Positions 5,939 through 12,850 of a DNA stretch of 24,995 nt are shown piece after piece. A program made the translations under genes and the position numbers. Numbering within the stretch: the stretch's first letter is position 1; each line of letters begins with the position of its first letter. The DNA lies in NCBI GenBank assembly GCA_019323195.1, contig JAHWHQ010000017.1, forward strand, positions 1 through 24,995. Reading direction: 5' to 3'. The stretch comes from Candidatus Woesearchaeota archaeon. Its GTDB lineage: Archaea; Nanobdellota; Nanobdellia; Woesearchaeales; JACPBV01. The notes beneath the pieces were generated by a model, which was given only the letters and a program-made list of their open reading frames with translations, did not search any database and was not told the DNA's origin.

Positions 5939-8014
5939 ATGGCTTCATTAAAATTCAAGTCAACAGCAGACATAAAGGTGCCGAAAAGGCTTATAGACCA
6001 GGTTCTTGGCCAGGATGAGGCAGTCAAGGTCATGAAGAAGTCTGCTGAGCAAAGAAGGCATGTCCTACTTATAGGGCAGCCTGGGACAGGAAAGTCCATG
6101 CTGGGGGTAGGGTTAGCAGAGCTTCTTCCAAAGGAGAAGCTGACAGATACCTTATCATTCCCGAACCCTAACGATGAGAACAACCCCCTGATAAGGACTG
6201 TCCCTGCGGGGCAGGGAAGGGATTTAGTGGCAAAGTCAAGGATACAGTCGATGGGGATGTTCAAGAACCAGAATGTTTTCCTGTTCATACTTGTAATAAT
6301 CTCTATGATAGTTCCCTGGTGGGCAAGGAGCCATTACCAGTCAGACATAATGTTCGCAGCCTTCTTCCTTGGAGGCATGGTCTTTTTAGGGGCTTTTGTG
6401 ATATTCCTTAACCTTGGGAAAAGGATGAGCTCTCCGCAGGTAAGGGTCCCAAAGCTGATAGTAGACAATTTCAGGAAGAAACAGGCGCCGTTCAATGACG
6501 CGACAGGCGCGCATGCAGGTGCTCTTCTCGGGGATTGCCTTCACGATCCTTTTCAAAGTTTTCGTCACTCTCAAGTTGTTACAAAAGTTGGAGGCAAAGA
6601 TTCATTTATCTGTGTTGAGATAAATAAAGAAATAGATACATTATTCTCTAAGTATGAAAATAAAATAGAGAGAAGAGGAAACTACGAAGCACTTCATTTA
6701 AGCAAAGACGACCTATTTATTTTAGGCGAAACTAATGGTTCCATTTCTCCAGTTGAAGTCTTATCATCCAACAGATATGATTACAATGGTGAGATGATAA
6801 AACTAACAACCTCCGAAAACAAAGAACTGGTAGTTACAGCAGAACATAAAATAGCCATTTGGAAGAACAACAAAATCGAATACATTGAAGCCAAGGATAT
6901 CAAAGAAAGTGATAAAGTAGTTTCTAAATCAGAAGATATAATTATTGACAAGCAGGATATTATTGGCACTTATGATGAAAGGCAGCAGGAACAATGCAGA
7001 TTATATTATCAATACTTGGATATTAAATCTAAAAATCCAACTTGGGGTTACAAAAGAATCGCAAAAGCAATGAATCAGAAAATAGACAAAACAAGATGGT
7101 GGCACGCAAAAAAGCACATTCCTGTTCCAATTCAAACAGTGCAATGGTTAAAGAAAAGGGAATTATTACCATTAAGAATAGACAATCCTAAATTACCTTT
7201 AATAGCAAAAGTATTGGGAGCTACTTTTGGTGATGGAGGTATTTTCGAAAATTTAAATGCAATCTTTTTATCTAGCAAAGAGAAATATAATGTAGAAGAA
7301 TTTGGAAGAGATATTGGGAAGATATTTCACTTCAACAAAGGAGAAAATTCAAGAATTATTGAAGGTGGAGAATTTGGTCATTCATGGTGTTATCAAAACA
7401 CCAACAGAAATATAATCCGGTTTTTTAGTGCCTTAGGTTCGCCAATTGGTAAGAAATCATCTAATAATTTAACAATGCCCTTGTGGATTTATAAAAGAGA
7501 TAATTTCAAACAAGAATTTTTTGGTTCATTATTTGGAAGTGAATTAGGAATCCCAAAAATACACGTAGACAGAGTTCGTTTGAATACTCTTGATTTTGCA
7601 ATCACTGGAGAGAAAGGTTTAGAACAAAATCGGATAGAGTTTATAGAAAACATAAAGGAATACCTAAATTCAAATCTCATTAAAACAGGAAAAATCTCAA
7701 CAAGAATAGTAAACACAAAATACTCCAAGAAGGAATCTGTTCTTTATAGACTCTTAATATCCACAGAGTTCCAAAACCTGATTCATTTTGCAAATAACTG
7801 TAAATTAAACTACTGCAAATACAAAAGAGATAAGCTAACATCAACAGTTAACGAATTCAGGGAAGAAAAGAGAAAGAAATATGTAGATTTAATCTCCCAA
7901 GGCTATGGTGCAGAATCTGCAATGAATCTGCTCAATCTTACACCTCAGGCCTTATACGAAATCCTTAATGAGACAAACTATGTTATAAAAGAACCCGAGG
8001 CAGCATACAGCTAA
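5939..8014 (+). CDS. lonB: LonB protease N-terminal part fused to the intein N-fragment with LAGLIDADG endonuclease
   Basis: Residues 1-206 are the start of archaeal LonB, the membrane-anchored ATP-dependent protease. They contain a Walker A (GQPGTGKS, 46-53), two membrane helices inserted in the AAA domain (~112-127 and ~137-159) and the conserved segment ending HDPFQ. From Ser207 the sequence changes to an intein. A splicing block B has T300 and H303 in VVTAEHKIAIW. A helix-turn-helix-like stretch lies at ~360-410. LAGLIDADG motif 1 is LGATFGDGG with Asp432, and motif 2 is FFGSLFGSELG with Glu535, so both catalytic acids appear present. A C-terminal helical region ends at a TAA (8012-8014). 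The intein is more AT-rich than the extein. The expected last intein segment is in the next frame, starting at 8016. Confidence 0.9.
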   Translation: MASLKFKSTADIKVPKRLIDQVLGQDEAVKVMKKSAEQRRHVLLIGQPGTGKSMLGVGLAELLPKEKLTDTLSFPNPNDENNPLIRTVPAGQGRDLVAKSRIQSMGMFKNQNVFLFILVIISMIVPWWARSHYQSDIMFAAFFLGGMVFLGAFVIFLNLGKRMSSPQVRVPKLIVDNFRKKQAPFNDATGAHAGALLGDCLHDPFQSFRHSQVVTKVGGKDSFICVEINKEIDTLFSKYENKIERRGNYEALHLSKDDLFILGETNGSISPVEVLSSNRYDYNGEMIKLTTSENKELVVTAEHKIAIWKNNKIEYIEAKDIKESDKVVSKSEDIIIDKQDIIGTYDERQQEQCRLYYQYLDIKSKNPTWGYKRIAKAMNQKIDKTRWWHAKKHIPVPIQTVQWLKKRELLPLRIDNPKLPLIAKVLGATFGDGGIFENLNAIFLSSKEKYNVEEFGRDIGKIFHFNKGENSRIIEGGEFGHSWCYQNTNRNIIRFFSALGSPIGKKSSNNLTMPLWIYKRDNFKQEFFGSLFGSELGIPKIHVDRVRLNTLDFAITGEKGLEQNRIEFIENIKEYLNSNLIKTGKISTRIVNTKYSKKESVLYRLLISTEFQNLIHFANNCKLNYCKYKRDKLTSTVNEFREEKRKKYVDLISQGYGAESAMNLLNLTPQALYEILNETNYVIKEPEAAYS
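6557..8011 (+). other. Intein N-fragment (485 aa) in lonB
   Basis: The N-splice junction is placed between Gln206 and Ser207. The LonB segment HDPFQ normally runs directly into SGGLGTPAH, and that second half resumes at 8133. The intein therefore begins with Ser, not the usual Cys. The fragment carries the N-terminal splicing domain plus a two-motif LAGLIDADG homing endonuclease (motif 1 at ~7211-7240, motif 2 at ~7516-7549). Position and frame were checked codon by codon. The boundary rests on known LonB extein conservation, recalled rather than aligned. Confidence 0.8.
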
Positions 8015-8018
8015 GATG
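8012..8018 (+). other. TAAGATG stop/start junction dividing the lonB intein
   Basis: The frame of the first part ends at TAA 8012-8014. One nucleotide later an ATG opens the second part in the +1 frame. The same TAAGATG sequence joins other neighbouring genes here: 3286-3292, 12847-12853, and 19243-19237 on the minus strand. A GAGG at 7997-8000 is a weak and distant ribosome-site candidate. The second frame is also open back to 7989, so a single extra base in 7989-8014 would produce the same picture. Confidence 0.7.
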
Positions 8019-8132
8019 AAACTAACCAAACAAACAATAAAAAAAGTGGAAAAGATCCATTACAAGGGCAAGCTCTATAATGTCACAACCAGCTCAGGGA
8101 ATGTCATAGTCAACGGGATATTATGCAAGAAC
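8016..8132 (+). other. Intein C-fragment (39 aa)
   Basis: Encodes the last 39 residues of the intein, starting with its own ATG. This is close in size and position to the ~35-40 residue C-fragments of natural split inteins such as cyanobacterial DnaE. The last two residues are Lys-Asn, where most inteins have His-Asn, and the +1 extein residue is Ser (8133-8135). Confidence 0.75.
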
Positions 8133-9377
8133 TCAGGCGGCCTTGGCACGCCGGCGCATGAAAGGATAGTTGCAGGCATGATCCATAAGTCACACATGGG
8201 GGTGTTGTTTGTTGATGAGATAGCTACACTCCAGCCCCATACGCAGCAGGAGCTTCTTTCCGCAATACAGGAGAAGAAGCTTGCCATAACAGGCCAGTCA
8301 GAGAGGTCAGCAGGCGCCATGGTAAGGACAGAGCCTGTGCCGTGCGACTTTATCTTAGTGGCTGCGGGCAACCTTGAGACCATAAAGAACATGCATCCTG
8401 CCTTAAGGTCAAGGATAAGGGGCTATGGGTATGAGATATACATGAATGACACCATGCCTGACAATGAAGATAACAGGAACAAGATAGCGATATTTGTAGC
8501 CCAGGAGGTTATCAAGGACAAAAAGATCCCTCATTTCTCAAAAGAGGCTGTTGATGAGATCCTCGAAGAGGCAAGGAAGATGGCGAACAGGAAGGGCCAT
8601 CTGACATTAAGGCTGAGGGAGCTTGGAGGGCTTATAAGGGCTGCCGGCGACCTGGCTAAAGAGAAGAACTCAAAGCTTGTAAACAAGGAGCATATCCACG
8701 GAGCAAAGAAGATAGCAAGGACATTAGAGAAGCAGCTGGCAGACAAGTACATCGAGAGGAAGAAGGAATACGCTGTCATAATAACAGAAGGCAAGAAGAT
8801 AGGACGGGTTAACGGCCTAGCTGTCATAGGAGGGGAAGACGCCTATTCAGGCATAATACTCCCGATAGAATCACAGGTCACTCCCGGCGGAAAGGAAAGC
8901 GAGATAATAGCTACAGGGAAATTAGGCGAGATAGCAAAAGAGGCTGTGAAGAATGTCTCTGCAATAGTGAAGAAATACTTCGGTGATGACCTTAAGGAGA
9001 AGTATGACGTCTATGTGCAGTTCCTGCAGACGCATGAAGGCGTTGAGGGCGATTCTGCATCCATAGCTGTAGCCACATCAGTCATCTCTGCATTCAAGAA
9101 GATACCCATAAGGCAGGACACTGCCATGACAGGAAGCCTGTCTGTGAGAGGGGATGTCCTTCCGATAGGAGGGGTGTCGTCAAAGGTAGAGGCAGTTATA
9201 GAAGCAGGCATTAAAAGGGTAATTGTTCCGAAATCAAACATGCAGGACATCATAATCGACCAGGAAAAGCTCAAGAAGATAAAGATCATACCTGTTGAGC
9301 ACATAAAGGACGTCCTGAAGGAATCGATGGTATGGGACGGCAAGAAGGACATTCTTAATAAGATACTGAAAAACTGA
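8016..9377 (+). CDS. lonB: Intein C-fragment fused to the LonB AAA/protease part
   Basis: Residues 1-39 form the C-terminal splicing domain, with block F/G in LYNVTTSSGNVIVNGILCKN, ending in Asn39. They are followed by Ser40, the first C-extein residue. From Ser40 the LonB sequence resumes (SGGLGTPAHER): Walker B VLFVDEIATL (63-72), the sensor region VAAGNL, the AAA lid, and a Lon-type protease domain with the Ser/Lys dyad at Ser347 (EGDSASI) and Lys390 (GGVSSKVEA). Joined exteins would give ~620 residues, the normal archaeal LonB length. Functional LonB needs protein trans-splicing, a frameshift, or a corrected base in the sequence. If the break is an assembly error, this and the previous entry are one gene. 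Confidence 0.9.
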   Translation: MKLTKQTIKKVEKIHYKGKLYNVTTSSGNVIVNGILCKNSGGLGTPAHERIVAGMIHKSHMGVLFVDEIATLQPHTQQELLSAIQEKKLAITGQSERSAGAMVRTEPVPCDFILVAAGNLETIKNMHPALRSRIRGYGYEIYMNDTMPDNEDNRNKIAIFVAQEVIKDKKIPHFSKEAVDEILEEARKMANRKGHLTLRLRELGGLIRAAGDLAKEKNSKLVNKEHIHGAKKIARTLEKQLADKYIERKKEYAVIITEGKKIGRVNGLAVIGGEDAYSGIILPIESQVTPGGKESEIIATGKLGEIAKEAVKNVSAIVKKYFGDDLKEKYDVYVQFLQTHEGVEGDSASIAVATSVISAFKKIPIRQDTAMTGSLSVRGDVLPIGGVSSKVEAVIEAGIKRVIVPKSNMQDIIIDQEKLKKIKIIPVEHIKDVLKESMVWDGKKDILNKILKN

Positions 9378-9401
9378 TGTATGTTAGAATAAAAACAAAA
9401 T

Positions 9402-9412
9402 CTTTATAAATA
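9402..9412 (+). promoter_or_regulatory. TATA box of the zinc-ribbon gene
   Basis: CTTTATAAATA ends 22 nt before the ATG at 9435. This favours that leaderless ATG over an in-frame TTG at 9429. Confidence 0.6.
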
Positions 9413-9434
9413 ATACAGAAGCCTTGATTTGAAT

Positions 9435-9638
9435 ATGACAAGGAAAAAAGCCAAGAAATCCGAGAAACAGAAGGACATAAAGATAGACCTGTCAGGGCTG
9501 AAGTCCTGCCCTGAGTGCGCTTCTGACAACGTCTTCTACAGCAGCACAAGGGATGAGCTAATATGCAGGGACTGCGGCGGGATTTTCTCAAAGCTGACGC
9601 CGGAGCAGATGGAGAGATATAAGAATTCCTTGAAATAA
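9435..9638 (+). CDS. Small zinc-ribbon protein
   Basis: A 67-residue basic protein. The N-terminal ~20 residues are Lys-rich (TRKKAKKSEKQKD). A four-Cys ribbon follows: CPECASDNVFYSSTRDELIC then RDCGG, that is, CX2C-X15-17-CX2C. The knuckle resembles the N-terminal ribbon of TFIIB, but the protein lacks the B-finger and cyclin folds. It could be a truncated transcription-factor relative or a nucleic-acid or protein interaction module. It is monocistronic from its own TATA box, just downstream of lonB. Zinc binding is inferred from the spacing; the role is unknown. Confidence 0.75.
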   Translation: MTRKKAKKSEKQKDIKIDLSGLKSCPECASDNVFYSSTRDELICRDCGGIFSKLTPEQMERYKNSLK

Positions 9639-9683
9639 TCTTAGGGCAGATGAGTTCTAAATAGATGATGCTTTAAAAGACGA

Positions 9684-9884
9684 TCAATCTTCTGAATAGT
9701 TTATTTCAACATGCTTCAGGATTATCTTCTTCTCTTTAGGCTTAGAGACCATTATAAAGTGTTCCCCGCCTGATAATTTAAATTCCTGCCTCACCTCTTT
9801 TGGTATAACAACTACGTAAGATGTCTTGTCCGGCCTCATATAGCCCTTGACCAGCACCGAAGTAGGATGGGGTTTTTCTGACAT
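9684..9884 (-). CDS. AbrB/SpoVT-type DNA-binding protein
   Basis: A 66-residue protein with the swapped-hairpin signature SYVVVIPKEVRQEFKLSGGEHFIMV followed by KKIILK. This is the pattern of AbrB/MazE-type transcription regulators and antitoxins, which bind DNA as dimers. The start chosen is the ATG at 9882-9884, because a strong GAGGTGG lies 4 nt before it; an ATG at 9917 would add eleven residues across that site. No recognisable toxin partner is adjacent. The unknown gene directly upstream (9922-10716, same strand) is the only candidate partner, and nothing in it identifies it as a toxin. Confidence 0.8.
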   Translation of the reverse strand: MSEKPHPTSVLVKGYMRPDKTSYVVVIPKEVRQEFKLSGGEHFIMVSKPKEKKIILKHVEINYSED

Positions 9885-9888
9885 ATTA

Positions 9889-9895
9889 CCACCTC
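9889..9895 (-). promoter_or_regulatory. Ribosome binding site that sets the AbrB-like start
   Basis: GAGGTGG on the minus strand, 4 nt before ATG 9884. A CTTAAATG at about 9919-9926 is TATA-like at a fitting distance upstream. Confidence 0.65.
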
Positions 9896-9921
9896 TTATG
9901 CTAAACATGATGAGCATACAT

Positions 9922-10716
9922 TTAAGTTTTTTGGTTGATATCCATTACATCAAGATATCCTGGATGTCCAGCATGCCGAATATGTTTATCAAGTCTTCTG
10001 TATTCTTCAAGCTGGTGATAAAGTTGAGTTGAATCCTCATCTAAAAAACCAGAATCATCCTGAAGATAGATGAATAGGTTAATGTATTTTCTAACGAGGC
10101 AAATGAAATTTGTATCTCTGTCTTCAAGGTATCTTTCTAATCCTAACTCCGCTATAGAGATAGTATCGCCTTTCAGAATTCTTCTCAGCTGTGAGTATCT
10201 TTCAAGTTCTGAGCTCCAGATAATTTTCCTGTCATGTTCGATGGTTCTTATGAGATCATCATTTCTCATAGAGCAGTCATGCATCCAGCCACCATAATGA
10301 CCAGAAATTCTTCTGGTGCTTTTAAATTCTTCAAATGCCCTTTCAGTCAAAAAAAAACATCTATTTTCCTTAAATTGCTTTTCATGCATAGTAGGCCACC
10401 CATCAACTATCCATTCTTCTTCCTTAAAGTCATATCGATAAGATTCAGCCCCATACATATAAAGTTCTGGATGAACCGAGTTATAATCCATAAATCTCAT
10501 AATATTAACATAAGAAATAAGTGGTGGCTCTCTTCCTGGGATATAGCCCTCGTCTGACTCGGCAAAAACAAGCCCCCTAGGCAAAGGAATTCCAGGTTTA
10601 ACTACTCCTTCTATAAATTCATTCAAAGGTTCATTTACATCCGTTTCCCCTTCAACTGGTTTTTGTAAATTCCTTTGTTTTTTTGTTATTTTTTTATTCC
10701 CAAACATGTTAAACAT
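9922..10716 (-). CDS. Hypothetical protein, 264 aa
   Basis: Not recognised. A soluble, strongly charged protein without signal peptide or membrane helix. The first ~30 residues are basic and polar (GNKKITKKQRNLQKPVEGE). The middle is rich in aromatic residues (YMYGAESYRYDFKEEEWIVDGW). The C-terminal third is helical with many Glu/Arg/Tyr residues, ending in a His/Arg stretch (RLDKHIRHAGHPGYLDVMD). Composition is AT-rich relative to the neighbouring lonB and kae1. The AbrB-like gene follows in the same direction, with a gap of ~37 nt between the stop and that gene's ATG. TATATAAA at 10736-10743 lies 19 nt before the first ATG and 28 nt before a second in-frame ATG at 10707, so either could be the start. 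Confidence 0.65.
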   Translation of the reverse strand: MFNMFGNKKITKKQRNLQKPVEGETDVNEPLNEFIEGVVKPGIPLPRGLVFAESDEGYIPGREPPLISYVNIMRFMDYNSVHPELYMYGAESYRYDFKEEEWIVDGWPTMHEKQFKENRCFFLTERAFEEFKSTRRISGHYGGWMHDCSMRNDDLIRTIEHDRKIIWSSELERYSQLRRILKGDTISIAELGLERYLEDRDTNFICLVRKYINLFIYLQDDSGFLDEDSTQLYHQLEEYRRLDKHIRHAGHPGYLDVMDINQKT

Positions 10717-10719
10717 GTT
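10702..10719. repeat. Tandem AAACATGTT repeat over a start codon
   Basis: AAACATGTT occurs twice in direct succession (10702-10710 and 10711-10719). Each copy contains the palindrome AACATGTT and covers the two possible start codons of the unknown gene. A related AAACATGATGAG lies at 9903-9914, before the AbrB-like gene. This could be an operator of a dimeric regulator or simply the consequence of two Met codons. Confidence 0.4.
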
Positions 10720-10735
10720 GAGTATAATGAACAGA

Positions 10736-10743
10736 TATATAAA
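10736..10743 (-). promoter_or_regulatory. TATA box of the 264-aa hypothetical gene
   Basis: TTTATATA on the minus strand, 19-28 nt upstream of the two candidate ATG codons. Confidence 0.5.
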
Positions 10744-10827
10744 TCTTTCGGTTTTATAGCTACCTAGAAGTGATAATAGAACTTATTTTAGGGTTCAGCA
10801 GTCCATACTGAAAATAAAAAATCCCAA

Positions 10828-10843
10828 CCACAGCAAGCTGTGG
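10828..10843. repeat. Hairpin CCACAGC-AA-GCTGTGG with T-run
   Basis: A perfect 7-bp stem with a 2-nt centre, followed on the plus strand by GGTATTTTTT and on the minus strand by TTGGGATTTTTTATTTT. On the minus strand it lies downstream of kae1 and could end that transcript. It shares the core AGC..GCT and the following GGGGTAT with the palindrome at 10880-10893, so it is also a candidate REP-like or transposon-derived palindrome. Confidence 0.55.
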
Positions 10844-10857
10844 GGTATTTTTTAAGC

Positions 10858-10914
10858 CTCAAACTGGGTTATCCATAATCGCAGCTAGCTGCGGGGTATG
10901 AGACCCAGTTTGAG
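10858..10914. repeat. Nested inverted repeat with inner palindrome
   Basis: 12-bp perfect arms (CTCAAACTGGGT at 10858-10869 and ACCCAGTTTGAG at 10903-10914) enclose a perfect 14-bp palindrome CGCAGCTAGCTGCG at 10880-10893, itself followed by GGGGTAT. It could fold as a long two-part stem in RNA or single-stranded DNA. It lies 25 nt after the kae1 stop. Either a terminator for kae1 or a REP/MITE-like palindromic unit. Confidence 0.6.
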
Positions 10915-10938
10915 CAATCAAAAAAGAGTGTTCTAGAA

Positions 10939-11922
10939 CTATCTCCACCCAACCTCTACATCATCTGTCCTTTCGTAGGGCTTTATGTCTATGTCTTTTA
11001 TGCTCATCCTTACGCCTGCCTTGTGCTCTATCAACCCAAGCGCAGCTATCTGGAGGCCATTATCTACCAAAACATCATTCGGAGGGATAAAGCATTCTGC
11101 ATCCCTTGCATCGCACATCTTCCTGCACATCTCCTGCAGCCTTTTGTTGCATGCAACACCGCCTCCTAACAGCAATTCACCCTTCTCGCAGTGGGCCATC
11201 GCCCTTTCAGCAACCTCTACCATCATGGCAAAGACCGTCTCCTGGCAGCTATAGCAGAGGTCCTCTACCTTGTATCTGCCAGAATCATACTTCTGTTTTA
11301 GGTTAGTCTGTATTCCGCTAAAGCTTATGTCCATGCCCTTTACAACATAGGGCAGCTCGATAAACTGCTTTCCCTTAAGCGCAAGCTCGTATATCTTAGG
11401 CCCTCCTGGAAAGCCCAGACCTATATGCCGTGCAAAACCATCCAAAAAATTCCCAATCCCGTTATCCAGCGTCTCCCCAAAAATCCTGTACTTGCCTCCG
11501 TCATAGGCTATCACCTGGGTATTTGCGCCGGAAACATAAAGCAGGACAGGATCCTTGCACTTAGTCAGCAGCCTTCCTATCTCAAGATGGGCAATACAAT
11601 GGTTAACCCCTATAAGAGGCTTTTTTACCTTTTTTGCCAGCTCTTTTGCCTTTTCCATCCCTACAACAAGGCATGGAGCAAGGCCAGGCGCCTGGGAGAA
11701 GCTTATCAGGCCAACATCCTCGATGCTTATCCCTGCAGTATCAAGCGCATCAGAAATAACCTTATCGCTTACCCTTATATGGTGCTCTTTGGCCTCTGTC
11801 GGGTGTATGCCGCCCTGCTTAGTGGTATAACTATCCTTAACATTAGCCAGTATCTTACCCTTACCATCCATGATCCCTGCACCAAAGGTGTGCGCAGTGC
11901 TTTCTATGCCGAGGCATATCAT
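10939..11922 (-). CDS. kae1: KEOPS complex tRNA threonylcarbamoyltransferase Kae1
   Basis: Kae1 is the catalytic KEOPS subunit that transfers the threonylcarbamoyl group to A37 of ANN-decoding tRNAs. The 327 residues match the archaeal single-domain form without the Bud32 kinase fusion. Visible are the ASKHA-fold start MICLGIESTAHTFGAGI, the metal-binding His108 and His112 in NHCIAHLEIGR, YVSGANTQVI, the phosphate-region FSGI (201-204), LLLGGGVACNKRLQ and Asp287 in VLVDNGLQIAA. It ends in the characteristic acidic segment plus VGWR. It is divergent from porC, with a shared TATA box. The other KEOPS subunits are not in the window. Confidence 0.96.
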   Translation of the reverse strand: MICLGIESTAHTFGAGIMDGKGKILANVKDSYTTKQGGIHPTEAKEHHIRVSDKVISDALDTAGISIEDVGLISFSQAPGLAPCLVVGMEKAKELAKKVKKPLIGVNHCIAHLEIGRLLTKCKDPVLLYVSGANTQVIAYDGGKYRIFGETLDNGIGNFLDGFARHIGLGFPGGPKIYELALKGKQFIELPYVVKGMDISFSGIQTNLKQKYDSGRYKVEDLCYSCQETVFAMMVEVAERAMAHCEKGELLLGGGVACNKRLQEMCRKMCDARDAECFIPPNDVLVDNGLQIAALGLIEHKAGVRMSIKDIDIKPYERTDDVEVGWR

Positions 11923-11945
11923 AAGGACAAAAAAATTTCGATAAG

Positions 11946-11953
11946 TTTATAAA
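11946..11953. promoter_or_regulatory. Shared bidirectional TATA box of kae1 and porCDAB
   Basis: TTTATAAA is its own reverse complement. Its edges lie 23 nt from the kae1 ATG (11922, minus) and 24 nt from the porC ATG (11978, plus). No other TATA-like or SD sequence is needed for either gene, so both transcripts would be leaderless and start from one TBP site. Confidence 0.7.
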
Positions 11954-11977
11954 TATTCCCCTATCCAATTTTTTTAA

Positions 11978-12544
11978 ATGAAAGAGAAGAATCTTTTTGA
12001 GATCGTTATCGTCGGAAGAGGCGGGCAGGGAGCTAAGACCGCATCGCAGTTCATCGCAGAGTCTGCCATGGCAGGGGGAAAGCACATACAGGCATTCCCT
12101 GAATACGGCCCTGAGAGGGCAGGCGCTCCTATGAAGGCCTATGCAAGGATATCTGACAAGGCCATAACAACTTATGCTCCTGTTGTAAACCCTGACGCTG
12201 TTATCGTCATCGATGAGACACTTCTAAGCACTGTCAATGTTACACAAGGCCTTGGCAAGGACGGCATACTTATAGTAAACACCTCAAAGGGGGCTGAGGA
12301 GATAAAGAAAGAGCTGAATTTCAAGGGAAATGTCCATACTATCGATGCTACCAAGATATCTATAGATGCTGTAGGGAAGAACCTCCCTAATACCCCTATG
12401 CTGGGGGCTTTTGTAAAGCTTACAAAGGTAATACCGCTTGATAATGTCAAGGAATGCATAAGGAATAAGTTCCTGAAAAAATTAGGCGAGGACAAGACTA
12501 ATGCTACTATAAAAGGCGTTGATCTGGCTTATGAGGCTGCATGA
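11978..12544 (+). CDS. porC: 2-oxoacid:ferredoxin oxidoreductase gamma subunit
   Basis: The gamma subunit of a pyruvate-type 2-oxoacid:ferredoxin oxidoreductase, which decarboxylates a 2-oxoacid to acyl-CoA with ferredoxin reduction. The start shows the family signature EIVIVGRGGQGAKTASQFIAESAMAGG, then AFPEYGPERAGAPMKAYARIS and the C-terminal PNTPMLGAFVKLTKVIP segment. The length of 188 residues is normal. Leaderless start from the TATA box at 11946. It is the first gene of the porC-D-A-B operon, and its stop overlaps the porD start (ATGATGA). Pyruvate is the likely substrate from the subunit set and order, but a related 2-oxoacid cannot be excluded. Confidence 0.93.
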   Translation: MKEKNLFEIVIVGRGGQGAKTASQFIAESAMAGGKHIQAFPEYGPERAGAPMKAYARISDKAITTYAPVVNPDAVIVIDETLLSTVNVTQGLGKDGILIVNTSKGAEEIKKELNFKGNVHTIDATKISIDAVGKNLPNTPMLGAFVKLTKVIPLDNVKECIRNKFLKKLGEDKTNATIKGVDLAYEAA

Positions 12545-12849
12545 TGAAACAGTTAAAATCAGCAAAGGAAATCCCGATAGGAGGGCTTATTGATGAAGCA
12601 GGGTCTTCAAGAAAGTTCAAGACAGGGGACTGGCGCAGCTTCAGGCCTGTATGGGACAGCTCAAAATGCATACACTGCATGATGTGCGTACCTTTATGCC
12701 CGGAAGACTGCATACCCACAGAAGGCTCTGGAAATAACATAAAAAGAAAGGAGACAGACCTTGATTACTGCAAAGGATGCCTTATATGCGAGAATGTATG
12801 CCCTGTAAAGTGCATATCACATAAAGAAGAGGCGGAGTTCAGGAAATAA
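12541..12849 (+). CDS. porD: 2-oxoacid:ferredoxin oxidoreductase delta subunit (2[4Fe-4S] ferredoxin)
   Basis: A 102-residue electron-transfer subunit. Two ferredoxin-type clusters are visible: CIHCMMCVPLCP (Cys43, 46, 49, 53) and CKGCLICENVCP (Cys77, 80, 83, 87). The N-terminal WRSFRPVWDSSKCIHC is typical of PorD. It starts at the ATG that overlaps the porC stop by 4 nt; a second ATG immediately follows. It ends in TAAGATG, one base before porA. It passes electrons from the PorB-side cluster to soluble ferredoxin. Confidence 0.93.
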   Translation: MMKQLKSAKEIPIGGLIDEAGSSRKFKTGDWRSFRPVWDSSKCIHCMMCVPLCPEDCIPTEGSGNNIKRKETDLDYCKGCLICENVCPVKCISHKEEAEFRK

Positions 12850-12850
12850 G

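Noticed and set aside
8012..8014. Stop codon recoding (TAA readthrough) to join the two lonB parts
   Set aside because: The second part is in a different frame, so readthrough of TAA would not restore LonB; only a frameshift or trans-splicing would.
10234..10557. Plus-strand open frames opposite the 264-aa gene
   Set aside because: They lie antisense to a longer frame that has its own promoter, and their translations show no recognisable motif.
10821..10920. CRISPR-like or tRNA-like structure in the kae1/264-aa gap
   Set aside because: Only two palindromes with no regular spacers, and no anticodon or T-arm pattern can be formed.
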